Shown here: piece by piece, positions 51,760 to 60,646 of the stretch
Layout: each line of letters begins with the position of its first letter
Numbering within the stretch: position 1 is the first letter of the stretch
Source of the DNA: Paraburkholderia heleia NBRC 101817
Lineage (GTDB): Bacteria; Pseudomonadota; Gammaproteobacteria; Burkholderiales; Burkholderiaceae
Direction: 5' to 3'
NCBI RefSeq assembly: GCF_000739775.1
Contig: NZ_BBJH01000034.1
Span: 1 to 64,000, forward strand
Length of the DNA stretch: 64,000 nucleotides
Program-made: the position numbers and the translations under genes
The notes under the pieces: model-generated
What the model saw: the letters and a program-made list of their open reading frames with translations, nothing else
Told to the model about the DNA's origin: nothing
Database searches by the model: none

Positions 51760-52594
51760 CTGGTGCGCAAAAGCTCAATACGAGTTTTTCACAAAGCCGG
51801 CGGGATGGCATGTTCGTGTCTTCCACGTATGCATAAAGCCGACGTGCCGCTTTTTCTCTAAAGAGATGGGCGACCAGGGCCTTGGCGGCCTCATATGCAT
51901 AACCCATTCCGCCGAATTGAGGATTAAAGTTCCAGCCGATTGAAAAGGTGTCCTGTTCGGGCGCTGCAAGGAGATCCCCGATAAGCTTGCCGGATTCCCG
52001 CAGACATACCGCAATCTGTTCGTCGCTTGCGCTTCGCATCCTGGCTTCATTCCTCGCTTCGCTCATGTCCGCACGAAATCCACTGGCAGCCGCAGTCGAA
52101 ACATGTAAAGCGCGGGACACCGCCGTCAGCCTGTCGGCACCCACGAGGCGGCATACCGCCGTTACGGCTTCCATGACGGCCGCCTTCGGGCGAAGTCCGT
52201 GACACGCGCGTGTCATCGTGCGCACCCGCTCGCGATCGCTACCTGACGGCCCCTGAAGACCGCCGACGAACACGCGTACGGGCCGCCCTTGCGTTTCCGA
52301 CTCGAAGATAATGGTTGCCCACGCGAGGTCAACACCGCCTGACTCGTCCACGCTTGCGACAGTCAGCAGGCCCTCCCGTTTGCATCGCGTCACCTGTCTC
52401 AGCACGATCGAAAATTGCAGGCACGAAGCCAGCATGAATGCTTCCCCGCCTCCATCGTGTCTCCAACAATCGTTGATGTGCCACACGCAGAACCGGGTCC
52501 CCACTTCCCGGTGTTGCAAAACATCGTCGAGGCACCGTCCATGTCGACGGACGCGATCGAAAGGCGGAGGAGGCGGCGGCACCTGAACTTCCAA
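51760..52594 (-). pseudogene. Chimeric remnant: DUF535 (VirK/YbjX) fragment joined to a GNAT acetyltransferase fragment
   Basis: One minus-strand frame first reads DUF535-like sequence (to about 52055: EAFMLASCLQFSIVLRQVTR, VFVGGLQGPSGSDRERVR, TRACHGLRPKAAV). From about 52039 it becomes the C-terminal half of a RimJ/RimL-type acetyltransferase (SDEQIAVCLRESGKLIGDLL, GYAYEAAKALVAHLF, EDTNMPSRRLCEKL). The first lacks its N-terminal third, the second lacks its N-terminal half and its tail. The frame runs on into antisense of the chemoreceptor gene. It looks like fused debris of two deleted genes, though a real fusion protein cannot be fully excluded. Confidence 0.7.
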
Positions 52595-52702
52595 CGAAAA
52601 TTTTAGGCTTCCCGAATAAAGTCTTCCCGCGTATGCGCCGCCCCAACTTGTCCTGGGTGCTCAAAGCCGCGGCAGTACGCATGCGCCCCATCCACAGGCG
52701 AC

Positions 52703-53554
52703 TCATTGCGCGCCCCCGCGCGCTGCACGCATGAACTCGCGGACTTTGGCTTCGTCGACGGGGTTCCACCAGACGCCGCCTACTTTCAGCGAACTCGCCA
52801 CGATCACCGCATCGACCACGGACAGGATTTCCGCAACGTTGTGCTCTGTGCAGCCGCTGCCGACCAGCAGCGGCAGGTGCGTGGCTGCCCGGATCTGCCG
52901 CAGGTAGTCGACGCTGGCGGCGTCGCCGGTCCGCTGCCCGGTGGCGATGACGGCGTCGGCGTCGAAGAACGCGACATCGCGAACGAGTTCTTCCAGCGCG
53001 CGGTCGGCCACGATCGCGTGGGCGCCGTGCTTGACGTGCGCGTCGGCGAACACGCGTATGCCGTCCGCGCGAAGCTGAGCGCGGTAGCGCAGCGCGCGCG
53101 CCGCTTCGCCTTCGATGAAACCTTCGTTGGCAATGTATGCGTTGGCCCACTGATTGACGCGCACGAACGCGGCGTTGCTCGCCGCGGCAACGGCCAGCGC
53201 CGGTATCGACGCATTCGCGAGCACGTTGATGCCGACCGGCAACCCGGTTTCGCGCGCGATGCGGTCGGCGGTCACGGCCATGAAGGCGGATGTTTCGTGG
53301 CCGATGTCGTCGGGCTTCGAGAACGGCACGTCGCCGTGGTTCTCGACGATCAGCCCATCGACGCCGCCTTGCGCGTAGGCGCGCGCGTCCGCGAGCGCGG
53401 TTGCGTAGAGCGCCTCGCTCGTGCGGCCGTCGTAGCGCGGTGCGCCGGGATATGCGGGGCAATGAACGACGCCGATGACCACGCCGCGTGCCCGCCCAAA
53501 GATCTGTTCGAGACAATCGGTGCGGCCGCGTCCAACCACGTTCTGTGCATTCAT
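52703..53554 (-). CDS. BtpA/SgcQ-family TIM-barrel protein
   Basis: Protein of 283 residues of the BtpA family (GVVIGVVHCPAYPGAPRY, GGVDGLIVENHGDVPF, LPVGINVLANA, LLVGSGCTEHNVAEIL). The fold is a TIM barrel with a C-terminal phosphate-binding-like turn. Functions described are scattered: photosystem I assembly in cyanobacteria and SgcQ of an uncharacterised sugar locus in E. coli. Here it is the last gene of a carbohydrate-type operon, with its start overlapping the kinase stop (ATGA). It may cleave or isomerise the phosphorylated product of the PfkB kinase; this is an inference. Confidence 0.9.
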   Translation of the reverse strand: MNAQNVVGRGRTDCLEQIFGRARGVVIGVVHCPAYPGAPRYDGRTSEALYATALADARAYAQGGVDGLIVENHGDVPFSKPDDIGHETSAFMAVTADRIARETGLPVGINVLANASIPALAVAAASNAAFVRVNQWANAYIANEGFIEGEAARALRYRAQLRADGIRVFADAHVKHGAHAIVADRALEELVRDVAFFDADAVIATGQRTGDAASVDYLRQIRAATHLPLLVGSGCTEHNVAEILSVVDAVIVASSLKVGGVWWNPVDEAKVREFMRAARGGAQ

Positions 53555-54519
53555 CTGGATACCTTGTGATCTGTTCGGAGAAAGGCGGCCAGCTCGCGCA
53601 TGCGTGCGTGGTCGGGAAAGCTGGCCTGCGTGCCGCGACGGCTTACCACCCAGGCAGCGACCGCCATCGCGCCGGGCAAGGCGTCGCCGATGGTGAGGCC
53701 GTGGGACAGTGCCGCGATGAGCGTGCCGCAAAGCGCGTCGCCGGCGCCTACCGTGTCGACTGCCGTCACCGCAACGGCAGGCAGATCGACGCTGGCGCGA
53801 TCGCCAACGCTGGCGCGATCGCCACTGCACCAGATCACGCCGCCGGCACCGAGCGTGACGAGCACGTCGGCCGCTCCGGCGTGTCGCAGCGCGTGCGCGG
53901 CGCGATGCGGGTCTTCGTGTCCGGAAAGCGCGGCGGCCTCCACGCGATTGACGACGAGCACATCGACGTCGGGCAGCAACGCCCGGAAGTCGGGCTGCAC
54001 GGGGCCCGGGTTCAGGAAAGTCTTGCGGCCACCTTGCCGGGCATGCCGTAGCAGCGTGGCCGTGACGGTTGGGGAGAGATTGCCCTGCAGCGCGATCCAG
54101 TCGCCCGTGCGGCTCGCGGCATCGAGCGCGCCGGCGTCGGGCGCGAAGCGGTCGGCGGCGGCGCTGCGGGTCACGATGGTGTTTTCGCCAGCCGCATCGA
54201 TCGTGACAATCGAGAGATCGGTCGCGCAGTCGAGCCGCACGACGTGTCGCGTATTCACACCCTCGCGCTGGAGCATGGCGACGATGCGCTCGCCGTCCGC
54301 GTCGCGTCCGAGCGCGGCAAGCAGCGTTACGGCCGCACCGGCGCGCGCCGCGATTACGGCCTGGTTCGCCCCCTTGCCGCCGAAATCGCAGGTGGTTTCG
54401 AGCGCGCGTGACGTCTCGCCGGGCTGCGGAAGCGCGGCGACGCGCAACGTCATGTCGATCGCGGCGTTGCCGATCACGCAGACCCGCGCACCGCCGCGCG
54501 CCGAGGCATCGTCTGTCAT
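53551..54519 (-). CDS. PfkB-family (ribokinase-like) sugar kinase
   Basis: Protein of 322 residues. The N-terminal signature is TCDFGGKGANQAVIAARAGA; the C-terminal signature with the catalytic Asp is AVDTVGAGDALCGTLIAAL. It phosphorylates a sugar or nucleoside-like substrate with ATP. Both ends overlap neighbours by 4 bp, so hydrolase, kinase and BtpA-like protein are coupled. It contains an 18-bp tandem duplication (53790-53825) encoding ASVGDR twice in a surface region. The substrate may resemble ribose given the ribose-type importer. Confidence 0.93.
   Translation of the reverse strand: MTDDASARGGARVCVIGNAAIDMTLRVAALPQPGETSRALETTCDFGGKGANQAVIAARAGAAVTLLAALGRDADGERIVAMLQREGVNTRHVVRLDCATDLSIVTIDAAGENTIVTRSAAADRFAPDAGALDAASRTGDWIALQGNLSPTVTATLLRHARQGGRKTFLNPGPVQPDFRALLPDVDVLVVNRVEAAALSGHEDPHRAAHALRHAGAADVLVTLGAGGVIWCSGDRASVGDRASVDLPAVAVTAVDTVGAGDALCGTLIAALSHGLTIGDALPGAMAVAAWVVSRRGTQASFPDHARMRELAAFLRTDHKVSR
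53790..53825. repeat. 18-bp tandem repeat inside the PfkB kinase gene
   Basis: Two 18-bp copies (CGCTGGCGCGATCGCCAA and the same with a final C) lie head to tail and keep the reading frame. A slippage-prone duplication of this kind is also present in fnr. Confidence 0.85.
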
Positions 54520-55643
54520 TTGCGCGTTACCCAGTCGTCGAGAATGGCGCGGTACAGATCGACCGCGGCGAGAATGCGATCCACGCGGCAATACTCGTCG
54601 GACTTGTGCGCGGTTTCGGGCTCGCCGGGGCCGAGCAGGATTGTCGGCGGCCAGCCGGTGGCGGGTCTCAGCACGGCCGCATCGGTGAAATAGCGGGCCG
54701 TGCGTGGACCGGCCGGTACCTCGTCGAACGGGCGCGCGAGTTCGAGCACGTGGGCGATCCAGTTGTCGAACGGCTCCGAGTAGACCGGCGGCAGGTCGAC
54801 GACCGGGGAGAGTTCGACCGGCGCGAGGCACTGGTGCAGCCGTTGCGTCACGCAGGCGTGTTCGATGCCGGGCACGGTCCGCATGTCGATCGTGAACTCG
54901 GTGCGGTCGGGAACGGAATTCACATTGAGCCCGCCGTGTATCGTGCCTACATTGAGCGTGGGTGCTCCCAACACCTCGTGCGCGGAGCCGGCGCTGAAAT
55001 TCCAGAGCTTCGCGAGCGCTTCGGTGGCGACGCGGATCGCGTTGACGCCCTCGTCCGGCATCGCGCCGTGCGCGCTCACGCCATGCGCGACGCCCTTGAG
55101 CCACAGCGCGCCCTTGTGACCGAGCAGGACGCGGTTGGCGGTCGGCTCGCCGACGATCAATGCGCCAAGCGGCTGCAGTAGTTTGGGCTGCGCGGCAAGG
55201 AGCGCTTTTGCGCCGTCACAGCCGGTTTCCTCGCCGCCGGTCAGGATCAGATGCACGCCGCTGCCGCGCCTGAGCGCGTCGGGCGCTGCCGCGCACGCGG
55301 CAATGAAAGCCGCGATGCCCGCCTTCATGTCGGACGTGCCGCGCCCGTATAGGCGCCCGTCGTGGATCTCGCCCGCGAACGGCTCGTGTTCCCACGCCGC
55401 CGTGCCGAGCGGCACGACGTCGAGGTGCCCGGTGAAGCCGAGCGGCGCGCCACCGCCCGCGCCCGCGAGCTTCGCCACCAAATTGAAGCGGCGCTCGCCA
55501 AATGCGTGCAGCGTTGTCTGGAAGCCCAGTTCGTCGAGCACGCCGGCGACGTGGCGCGCGCAGGCTTCCTCGTCGCCCGGCGGGTTGACGGACGCAAATG
55601 CAACGAGCTCGCGCGTGAGCGCAATGGGATCAAGGTGGGCCAT
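54516..55643 (-). CDS. M20-family metallohydrolase (ArgE/DapE type)
   Basis: Protein of 375 residues. The dinuclear zinc ligands fit GHLDVVP (His), GRGTSDMKAG (Asp), LTGGEETGC (catalytic Glu and ligand Glu), VGEPT and ETAHKSDE (last His). Family members remove acyl or succinyl groups from amines or hydrolyse dipeptides. In this operon it could deacylate an amino-sugar-like or acylated nucleoside-like substrate before phosphorylation. It overlaps the kinase gene by 4 bp. Confidence 0.92.
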   Translation of the reverse strand: MAHLDPIALTRELVAFASVNPPGDEEACARHVAGVLDELGFQTTLHAFGERRFNLVAKLAGAGGGAPLGFTGHLDVVPLGTAAWEHEPFAGEIHDGRLYGRGTSDMKAGIAAFIAACAAAPDALRRGSGVHLILTGGEETGCDGAKALLAAQPKLLQPLGALIVGEPTANRVLLGHKGALWLKGVAHGVSAHGAMPDEGVNAIRVATEALAKLWNFSAGSAHEVLGAPTLNVGTIHGGLNVNSVPDRTEFTIDMRTVPGIEHACVTQRLHQCLAPVELSPVVDLPPVYSEPFDNWIAHVLELARPFDEVPAGPRTARYFTDAAVLRPATGWPPTILLGPGEPETAHKSDEYCRVDRILAAVDLYRAILDDWVTRK

Positions 55644-55670
55644 GAACGGATCTCGCGTGCGTTGGCCGGC

Positions 55671-56435
55671 TCATCGCGCCGCTGCGTCGTGCGTGAGCCA
55701 GTCGAGACAGTTGTGCCACAGGCGGCCATAGCCCTCCCAGGCGGAAAATTCGGGCGGCAGCCAGTGCACGGACATGTCGCTCGTCCACGCCAGTGTGCGT
55801 CCCGCGCCGTACTGGCCCGCGGCAAGCAACGGATGGCCTGTTTCCGGCACCGAAGCGATGATCGTCGCCTCCGGTTTGAGCTCGACTTCGTTGTAGCCGA
55901 GCAGATGGGGCCAACTGGCGCCGAGCCCGGCGACCACCGGATGCTGGGCGACAATTTCCGGCGTGAAGCCCTCGGGTACCTCGACGCGGTCGTCCCAGGG
56001 CAGGCACCGCACCGGCAGCACCGCCTCGACGGGTGTATTGCGAAAGCGCGCGCTGCCGTTAATGCCCTGGAAGCTCAGATAGCCGCCGATCATCATCAGT
56101 CCGCCGCCGGCTTCGACGTAGTCGCGCAGCAGCTTCAGGCGGTTGGGCGTGCGCCGGCTTTGCGCCCATGTGTCGGGATGCAGCAGCAGCGTGTTCGCGC
56201 CGATGTCGGACAGAATGATCGCGTCATAGGCCTGCAAGCCTTCTAGCGTGGACGGAAACTGCGTCTGCGCGTCGTGGCTCGGCATGTGCGTGACCGAATA
56301 GCCGGAGTCCTCGAACAGCGCCAGGAACTGTTGCGAGCCGGTGTGATAGGTCACCGAAGCGAACAGGTCGAAACCCTTGACGTGGGTGGCCGTGCTGGTC
56401 CAGGACTCGCCGGCGAGCAGAACGGACTTCTTCAT
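55671..56435 (-). CDS. Glutamine amidotransferase-like (class I GATase fold) protein
   Basis: Protein of 254 residues without signal peptide. It starts KKSVLLAGESWTSTATHVKG and has YDAIILSDIGANTLLL and GGGLMMIGGYLSFQG, the pattern of cytoplasmic GATase1-like proteins related to ThuA. A nucleophile Cys at the GGYLSF turn is absent (Tyr-Leu-Ser), so classic glutaminase activity is unlikely. ATG 56435 has GGAG 7 bp upstream. Related proteins often sit in sugar-catabolic operons, but their reaction is not established. Confidence 0.8.
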   Translation of the reverse strand: MKKSVLLAGESWTSTATHVKGFDLFASVTYHTGSQQFLALFEDSGYSVTHMPSHDAQTQFPSTLEGLQAYDAIILSDIGANTLLLHPDTWAQSRRTPNRLKLLRDYVEAGGGLMMIGGYLSFQGINGSARFRNTPVEAVLPVRCLPWDDRVEVPEGFTPEIVAQHPVVAGLGASWPHLLGYNEVELKPEATIIASVPETGHPLLAAGQYGAGRTLAWTSDMSVHWLPPEFSAWEGYGRLWHNCLDWLTHDAAAR

Positions 56436-56531
56436 TCGCATCTCCTTGGGACGCAGGCCGGCAGCGCGGTTGCCGCCGGGCACCTGCGTGTTTGCATCTC
56501 GATGGATGGCGCGTGCCGGGCACGCGCCGCG

Positions 56532-57629
56532 TCAGCTTGCGTGAGCGCGCGAGAACACCCGGGCGGGATTCGTCACGAGCAGGGTCTCGATCTGCGCGTT
56601 AGTCACACCGTGGCGCCGCAGGCGCGGAACGAAGTGTTCGAGGATGTAACCGTAGCCATAGCCCCCGTAGCGCGTGAGCATCATCTTGAGAAATACGTCC
56701 TGGGAAAGCAGCAGGCGCCCGATGAACCCGGCGTCGGCGAGTGCGCGGATCGCCCGCGCGTTCTCTTCATCGGAAGGCGACTGCGCGTCCTCGTCCGCGT
56801 AGTAGTAGTCCATGCCGATCATGTCGTACTCGAGCCATGCGCCGCGGCGCGCGAGCGCGTGCTGGTAGTCGACGTCGGCATGGCTCGGATTCATGTGGCA
56901 CAGCACCGTGTGCGCGAGGTCGGCGCCTTCCTGCTCGACGATGTCGAGCACGCGATGGCCGTGCCGAACCCAGCCCGGCAGATGCACCGACAACGGCACC
57001 CGCGTCGCCGCGCTGGCGCGAGCCGCCGCGCGCAGCGACTTCTCCTCCTCGGGCGTGAATGCCGCCGAAACGCCAATCTCGCCGATCAGTCCCGCGACCA
57101 CCTCGGGCTTGCGGTCGGCGCCGCCGACCTCGTAGACCAGTTGCTCCGCCAGTTCGCCGACGGAGCGCTCGCGCACGTAAGCGGGGTGCGAAGGCTCCAG
57201 ATAGAAGCCGGTCGACATCACGATGTTCAGGCCCGTGCGCCGCGCAATGCGCTGCAGCGCGAGCGGGTCGCGGCCGATGCCGAGATTGGTCGGATCCACC
57301 ACCGTCTGGCCGCCCAGATCGCGAAACTTCATCAGTTCCTCGGCCGCGAGATCGGCGTCGAAGAGCTGGCAGTTGTCGCGGTTCATCAGCGGGTTCATGC
57401 GCAACGCGCCGAGAATGCCGATGTGCACCTTCTGCTCGCCGACATGCCGCTGGCTGCAGCAGGCCGGTGCGACCCATTTGCCCGAAGCGTCGATGAGGAT
57501 GTGCTCGTGCATCAGCGTGATCCCCATCGCCTCGACGGGAAGCGGCCCGAGCACCGTCATCACATGGCCACTGTCAACGCCGACGGGCAGTGGCACGGCA
57601 TGGCCGAACGCAGGTTTCGATCGCGTCAT
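56532..57629 (-). CDS. Phosphotriesterase-family metallohydrolase (probable lactonase)
   Basis: Amidohydrolase-superfamily protein of 365 residues. Metal ligands fit MHEHILID (two His), VHLPGW and CHMNPSH (His) and LLSQDVF (Asp). The bridging position has Glu in GLIGEIGVS instead of the carboxylated Lys of true phosphotriesterases, as in E. coli PHP-type homologues. Many such proteins hydrolyse (phospho)sugar lactones, which would suit an operon with a sugar importer and a PfkB kinase. It lies 11 bp upstream of... the permease end is directly adjacent on the same strand. Confidence 0.9.
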   Translation of the reverse strand: MTRSKPAFGHAVPLPVGVDSGHVMTVLGPLPVEAMGITLMHEHILIDASGKWVAPACCSQRHVGEQKVHIGILGALRMNPLMNRDNCQLFDADLAAEELMKFRDLGGQTVVDPTNLGIGRDPLALQRIARRTGLNIVMSTGFYLEPSHPAYVRERSVGELAEQLVYEVGGADRKPEVVAGLIGEIGVSAAFTPEEEKSLRAAARASAATRVPLSVHLPGWVRHGHRVLDIVEQEGADLAHTVLCHMNPSHADVDYQHALARRGAWLEYDMIGMDYYYADEDAQSPSDEENARAIRALADAGFIGRLLLSQDVFLKMMLTRYGGYGYGYILEHFVPRLRRHGVTNAQIETLLVTNPARVFSRAHAS

Positions 57630-57639
57630 CGCTCGGCCC

Positions 57640-58644
57640 TCAGCCTTTGCGCCGGCGTTGCGGCGAGAAGATCCGCGTGTTCATCCAGATGGCGAACAGC
57701 ATGATCGCCCCCTGGATGATCTGCGTGTAGAACGGCGAGACGTGGATGAGGATCAGCCCGTTGCCGAGCACGGCGATGGTCAACGCGCCAAGCAGCGTGC
57801 CGAGGATCGTGCCGCGCCCGCCGAACAGGTTCGTGCTGCCGAGCACGACCGCCGCGATCACCGCCAGTTCGAAGCCGACGCCCTGGTTCGACGAGCCGCT
57901 GCCGAGGCGCGCCGTCGTGATGAGGCCCGCGAGCCCCGCCGCGGCGCCACTCAGTATGTACACCTTGACGATCACGCGCCGCACGTCCACGCCCGCGCGC
58001 CGCACGCCTTCCGCATTGGTGCCGATCCCGACGATATAGCGTCCGAAGCGCGTGTGGCGCAGCACGGCCCAGCCGGCCGCCATCACCGCGACAGCGATGA
58101 CGGCGGGCAACGGCAGGCCGAGGAACCACTCCCGGCCTAGATCGACGAACCAGCCGTTGCTGTCCACGGGCACCGAATAGCCCTGCGTGATAAGGAGTGC
58201 CGCGCCGCGCACGATCGACAACGTGCCGAGCGTCACGATGAACGCGGGCATGCCGGCAATGGCGATGAAGTAGCCGTTGACGAGGCCGATCAGGCCGCCG
58301 AGCACGAGGCCGCCGATCAGCACGAGCGTGTCGGGCACGCCCGCATGCAGTGCGACCGCCGCGAGCGCGCCGACGAATGCGAGCGTCGAGCCGACCGAGA
58401 GGTCGATGCCGGCCGTCGTGATCACGAGCGTCATCGTGGTCGCGACGATCAGGAGCGGTGCGCTCTGCCGCAACACGTTCAGCAGGTTGCCGGATGTGAG
58501 GAACGTGTCGGTGGCGAGCGTGAACGCGATCACGCAGATGAGGAAGAAGCCCGCGATGCTGGCGACGCCCGCATGACGGCCGAGCCGGTGCGACAGGCGC
58601 GGCGCGCCCGGCGTGGGAGAGGTTTGGGACACGGTGATACCCAT
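57640..58644 (-). CDS. Ribose-type ABC transporter permease
   Basis: Integral membrane protein of 334 residues of the RbsC/BPD_transp_2 family with 8-10 hydrophobic segments. Signatures are TTAGIDLSVGSTLAFVGALAA and GINAEGVRRAG-like (GTNAEGVRRAGV), plus IAAVVLGSTNLFGGRGTILGTLLGAL. ATG 58644 lies 2 bp after the ATPase stop. It forms the channel for the sugar-like substrate, with the ATPase and binding protein encoded upstream. Confidence 0.95.
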   Translation of the reverse strand: MGITVSQTSPTPGAPRLSHRLGRHAGVASIAGFFLICVIAFTLATDTFLTSGNLLNVLRQSAPLLIVATTMTLVITTAGIDLSVGSTLAFVGALAAVALHAGVPDTLVLIGGLVLGGLIGLVNGYFIAIAGMPAFIVTLGTLSIVRGAALLITQGYSVPVDSNGWFVDLGREWFLGLPLPAVIAVAVMAAGWAVLRHTRFGRYIVGIGTNAEGVRRAGVDVRRVIVKVYILSGAAAGLAGLITTARLGSGSSNQGVGFELAVIAAVVLGSTNLFGGRGTILGTLLGALTIAVLGNGLILIHVSPFYTQIIQGAIMLFAIWMNTRIFSPQRRRKG

Positions 58645-58646
58645 GA

Positions 58647-59441
58647 TCAGTTCCCCGCGAGTGGGCGCGCGGAGCGCGCGTTGAACTTGTGGCCGACGAT
58701 CAGATCGACGATTTCCTGCAGGTTCGTCTCGGCGATCGGGCGGTCCGCGACGGTGCGGCCCTCGTACATGACCGTGATGCGGTCGCATACGAGAAACAGG
58801 TCCTGCAGCCGATGGCTGATCAGGATCACGCTGACGCCGCGCGCGCTGACCGTGCGCACGAGTTCGAGCACGGCTTCCACTTCGGCCACGGCGAGCGCGG
58901 CCGTCGGCTCGTCCATGATGAGCACTTTCGGGTCGAACGAAACGGCGCGCGAGATCGCAATGGCCTGGCGCTGGCCGCCCGAGAGATTCTCCACGTCGAG
59001 CCGCGTGTCGGGAATGCGGATGCCGAGGCCGTCGAGCATCTCGCGCGCGTCGCGATGCATCTTCGCGTGATCGAGCATGGGAACGCCGCAGATACGGCGC
59101 ATGGGCTCGCGGCCGAGAAACAGGTTGCCGGCGACGTCGACGGTGTCGCACAGCGAGAGGTCCTGATAGACCATCTCGATATGGTGAGCGCGGGCGTCGC
59201 CCGGGTCCTCGAAATGGACGGCCGCGCCGTCGATCTCGATCGTCCCGCTGTCGGGAACCACGGCGCCCGAGAGCACCTTCGAGAGCGTGGACTTGCCCGC
59301 GCCGTTATCGCCCACCAGGCCCAGCACCTCGCCGGGAGCGACTTCGAGATTGACGCCGCGCAGCGACTGGATCGCTCCGTACTGCTTGGCGATGTCGCGC
59401 ATGCGTACGCGCATCGGCGCCGCCGTGGCTGCACTGTTCAT
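58647..59441 (-). CDS. Sugar ABC transporter ATP-binding protein (single-domain)
   Basis: Protein of 264 residues with Walker A GDNGAGKST, signature LSGGQRQAIAISRA, Walker B VLIMDEPTAAL and H-loop SHRL. Unlike RbsA or XylG it has one nucleotide-binding domain rather than a tandem pair, as in FrcA-type fructose importers, so it should act as a homodimer. It lies 45 bp after the binding-protein gene. Confidence 0.94.
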   Translation of the reverse strand: MNSAATAAPMRVRMRDIAKQYGAIQSLRGVNLEVAPGEVLGLVGDNGAGKSTLSKVLSGAVVPDSGTIEIDGAAVHFEDPGDARAHHIEMVYQDLSLCDTVDVAGNLFLGREPMRRICGVPMLDHAKMHRDAREMLDGLGIRIPDTRLDVENLSGGQRQAIAISRAVSFDPKVLIMDEPTAALAVAEVEAVLELVRTVSARGVSVILISHRLQDLFLVCDRITVMYEGRTVADRPIAETNLQEIVDLIVGHKFNARSARPLAGN

Positions 59442-59486
59442 CTGGATTCCTCCCTTTGCGCGTCCCGCGCGGGGCGCGGGCTCCGG

Positions 59487-60443
59487 TTACTTGAACACGC
59501 TGCGGTACTTGCCGACGTTGGCCTTCGTGACGATCGTCACCGGCACGGAGATGTTCTTCTCCACCGGCTGCTTCGCGATCAGCTTCAACGCCGCGGCCAC
59601 GGCCGCCTTGCCTTCGCCTTCGGGGTCCTGCTGCACGACGGCGAGCACGTAGCCCTGGTCGATGCCCTTGATGGCCTGTGCGCTCAGGTCCCAGCCGACG
59701 ATTTTGACGCGGTTGGTCACGCCCTGCGCCGACGCCGCCGCAACCAGCCCGATCAGCGCGGGCTCGCCCGTGGCGTAGACGACCGACATGTCCGGGTTGC
59801 CGGAGATCAGGTTCTCGGCAGCCGTCTGCGCCTGATCCTGGACGTTCTGGCCATCGACCGTCGAGCCGATCTTCGCGCCCGGCGTGCTGGCGAGGCCGGA
59901 CTTGAAGCCGTCGAGACGCACGTTCTGGATGTACGAATTGAGCGCGCCTACCACACCCACCTGCGCCTTGCCGCCCATCGACTTCGTGATGTAGTTGCCG
60001 GTATAGGCGCCGATCTCGACGCCGACCTTGTGGTTGTCGACGCCCACCTGCACGTCGTTGTCGCCATTGACGACGGCGTCGATGGCAACCACCGGTATGC
60101 CCGCCTTCTTCGCCTCGGTGATGGCGGGCTTGATGCCGTTCACGTCGATCGCAGCGACGAGAATCGCGTCCACCTTCTGCTGAATGTAGGTTTCGATCGC
60201 GTTGTTCTGCGCGTTCGGGTCGTTGTTCGAATTGAAGATCGCGAGATCGACGCCGGCTGCCTGCGCCGCTTTTTGTGCGCCGTCGTCCATCTGCGTGAAG
60301 AACAGGGCTTCCTGATTGATCTGGACGAGGGCGATCTTTTTCTTCCCGGCCGCGTGCGCCGCGCCCGTCATGCCCAGCAGCGAGAGGGCACCGGCGAGCG
60401 CGACGGCGGGCAGGGTCCGGCGGAACAGCTTGGCTGCGTTCAT
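59487..60443 (-). CDS. Periplasmic sugar-binding protein (Peripla_BP_4, RbsB type)
   Basis: Protein of 318 residues. The signal peptide ends at GAAHAAGKKK. Family features are IALVQINQEALFFTQMDDGA, AIETYIQQKVDAILV and DVNGIKPAITEAKKAGIPVV. It captures a ribose-, fructose- or inositol-like ligand for the ABC importer. It is the first gene of the operon, and a perfect 16-bp LacI-type palindrome lies 127 bp upstream. Confidence 0.94.
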   Translation of the reverse strand: MNAAKLFRRTLPAVALAGALSLLGMTGAAHAAGKKKIALVQINQEALFFTQMDDGAQKAAQAAGVDLAIFNSNNDPNAQNNAIETYIQQKVDAILVAAIDVNGIKPAITEAKKAGIPVVAIDAVVNGDNDVQVGVDNHKVGVEIGAYTGNYITKSMGGKAQVGVVGALNSYIQNVRLDGFKSGLASTPGAKIGSTVDGQNVQDQAQTAAENLISGNPDMSVVYATGEPALIGLVAAASAQGVTNRVKIVGWDLSAQAIKGIDQGYVLAVVQQDPEGEGKAAVAAALKLIAKQPVEKNISVPVTIVTKANVGKYRSVFK

Positions 60444-60569
60444 CAACTTCCCCTTCAAGAAAGGACGAAGGCCCGGGACTGCCGCCCACGCGGCGATCCC
60501 GGCTTCTGTTGGTGACACTTCAGGAGACGCAACCGACCGTCGCGCCTGACGATGGCAAATCCACCTGCT

Positions 60570-60585
60570 TGTAAACCGGTTTACA
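60570..60585. promoter_or_regulatory. LacI-type operator of the sugar operon
   Basis: TGTAAACCGGTTTACA is a perfect 16-bp palindrome with the central CG typical of LacI/GalR-family operators. It lies between the binding-protein gene and the lacI-type gene. It is not a terminator: there is no loop and no T-run. Confidence 0.8.
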
Positions 60586-60646
60586 CAAAAGTACCGCCAT
60601 TGGATGAGCGCTGTCAACGGCATCAAAATAAATTTGCGGGGAGGGT

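Noticed and set aside
60570..60585. Palindrome considered as a terminator between the LacI gene and the operon
   Set aside because: There is no loop or T-run, and the central CG and symmetry fit a LacI-family operator.
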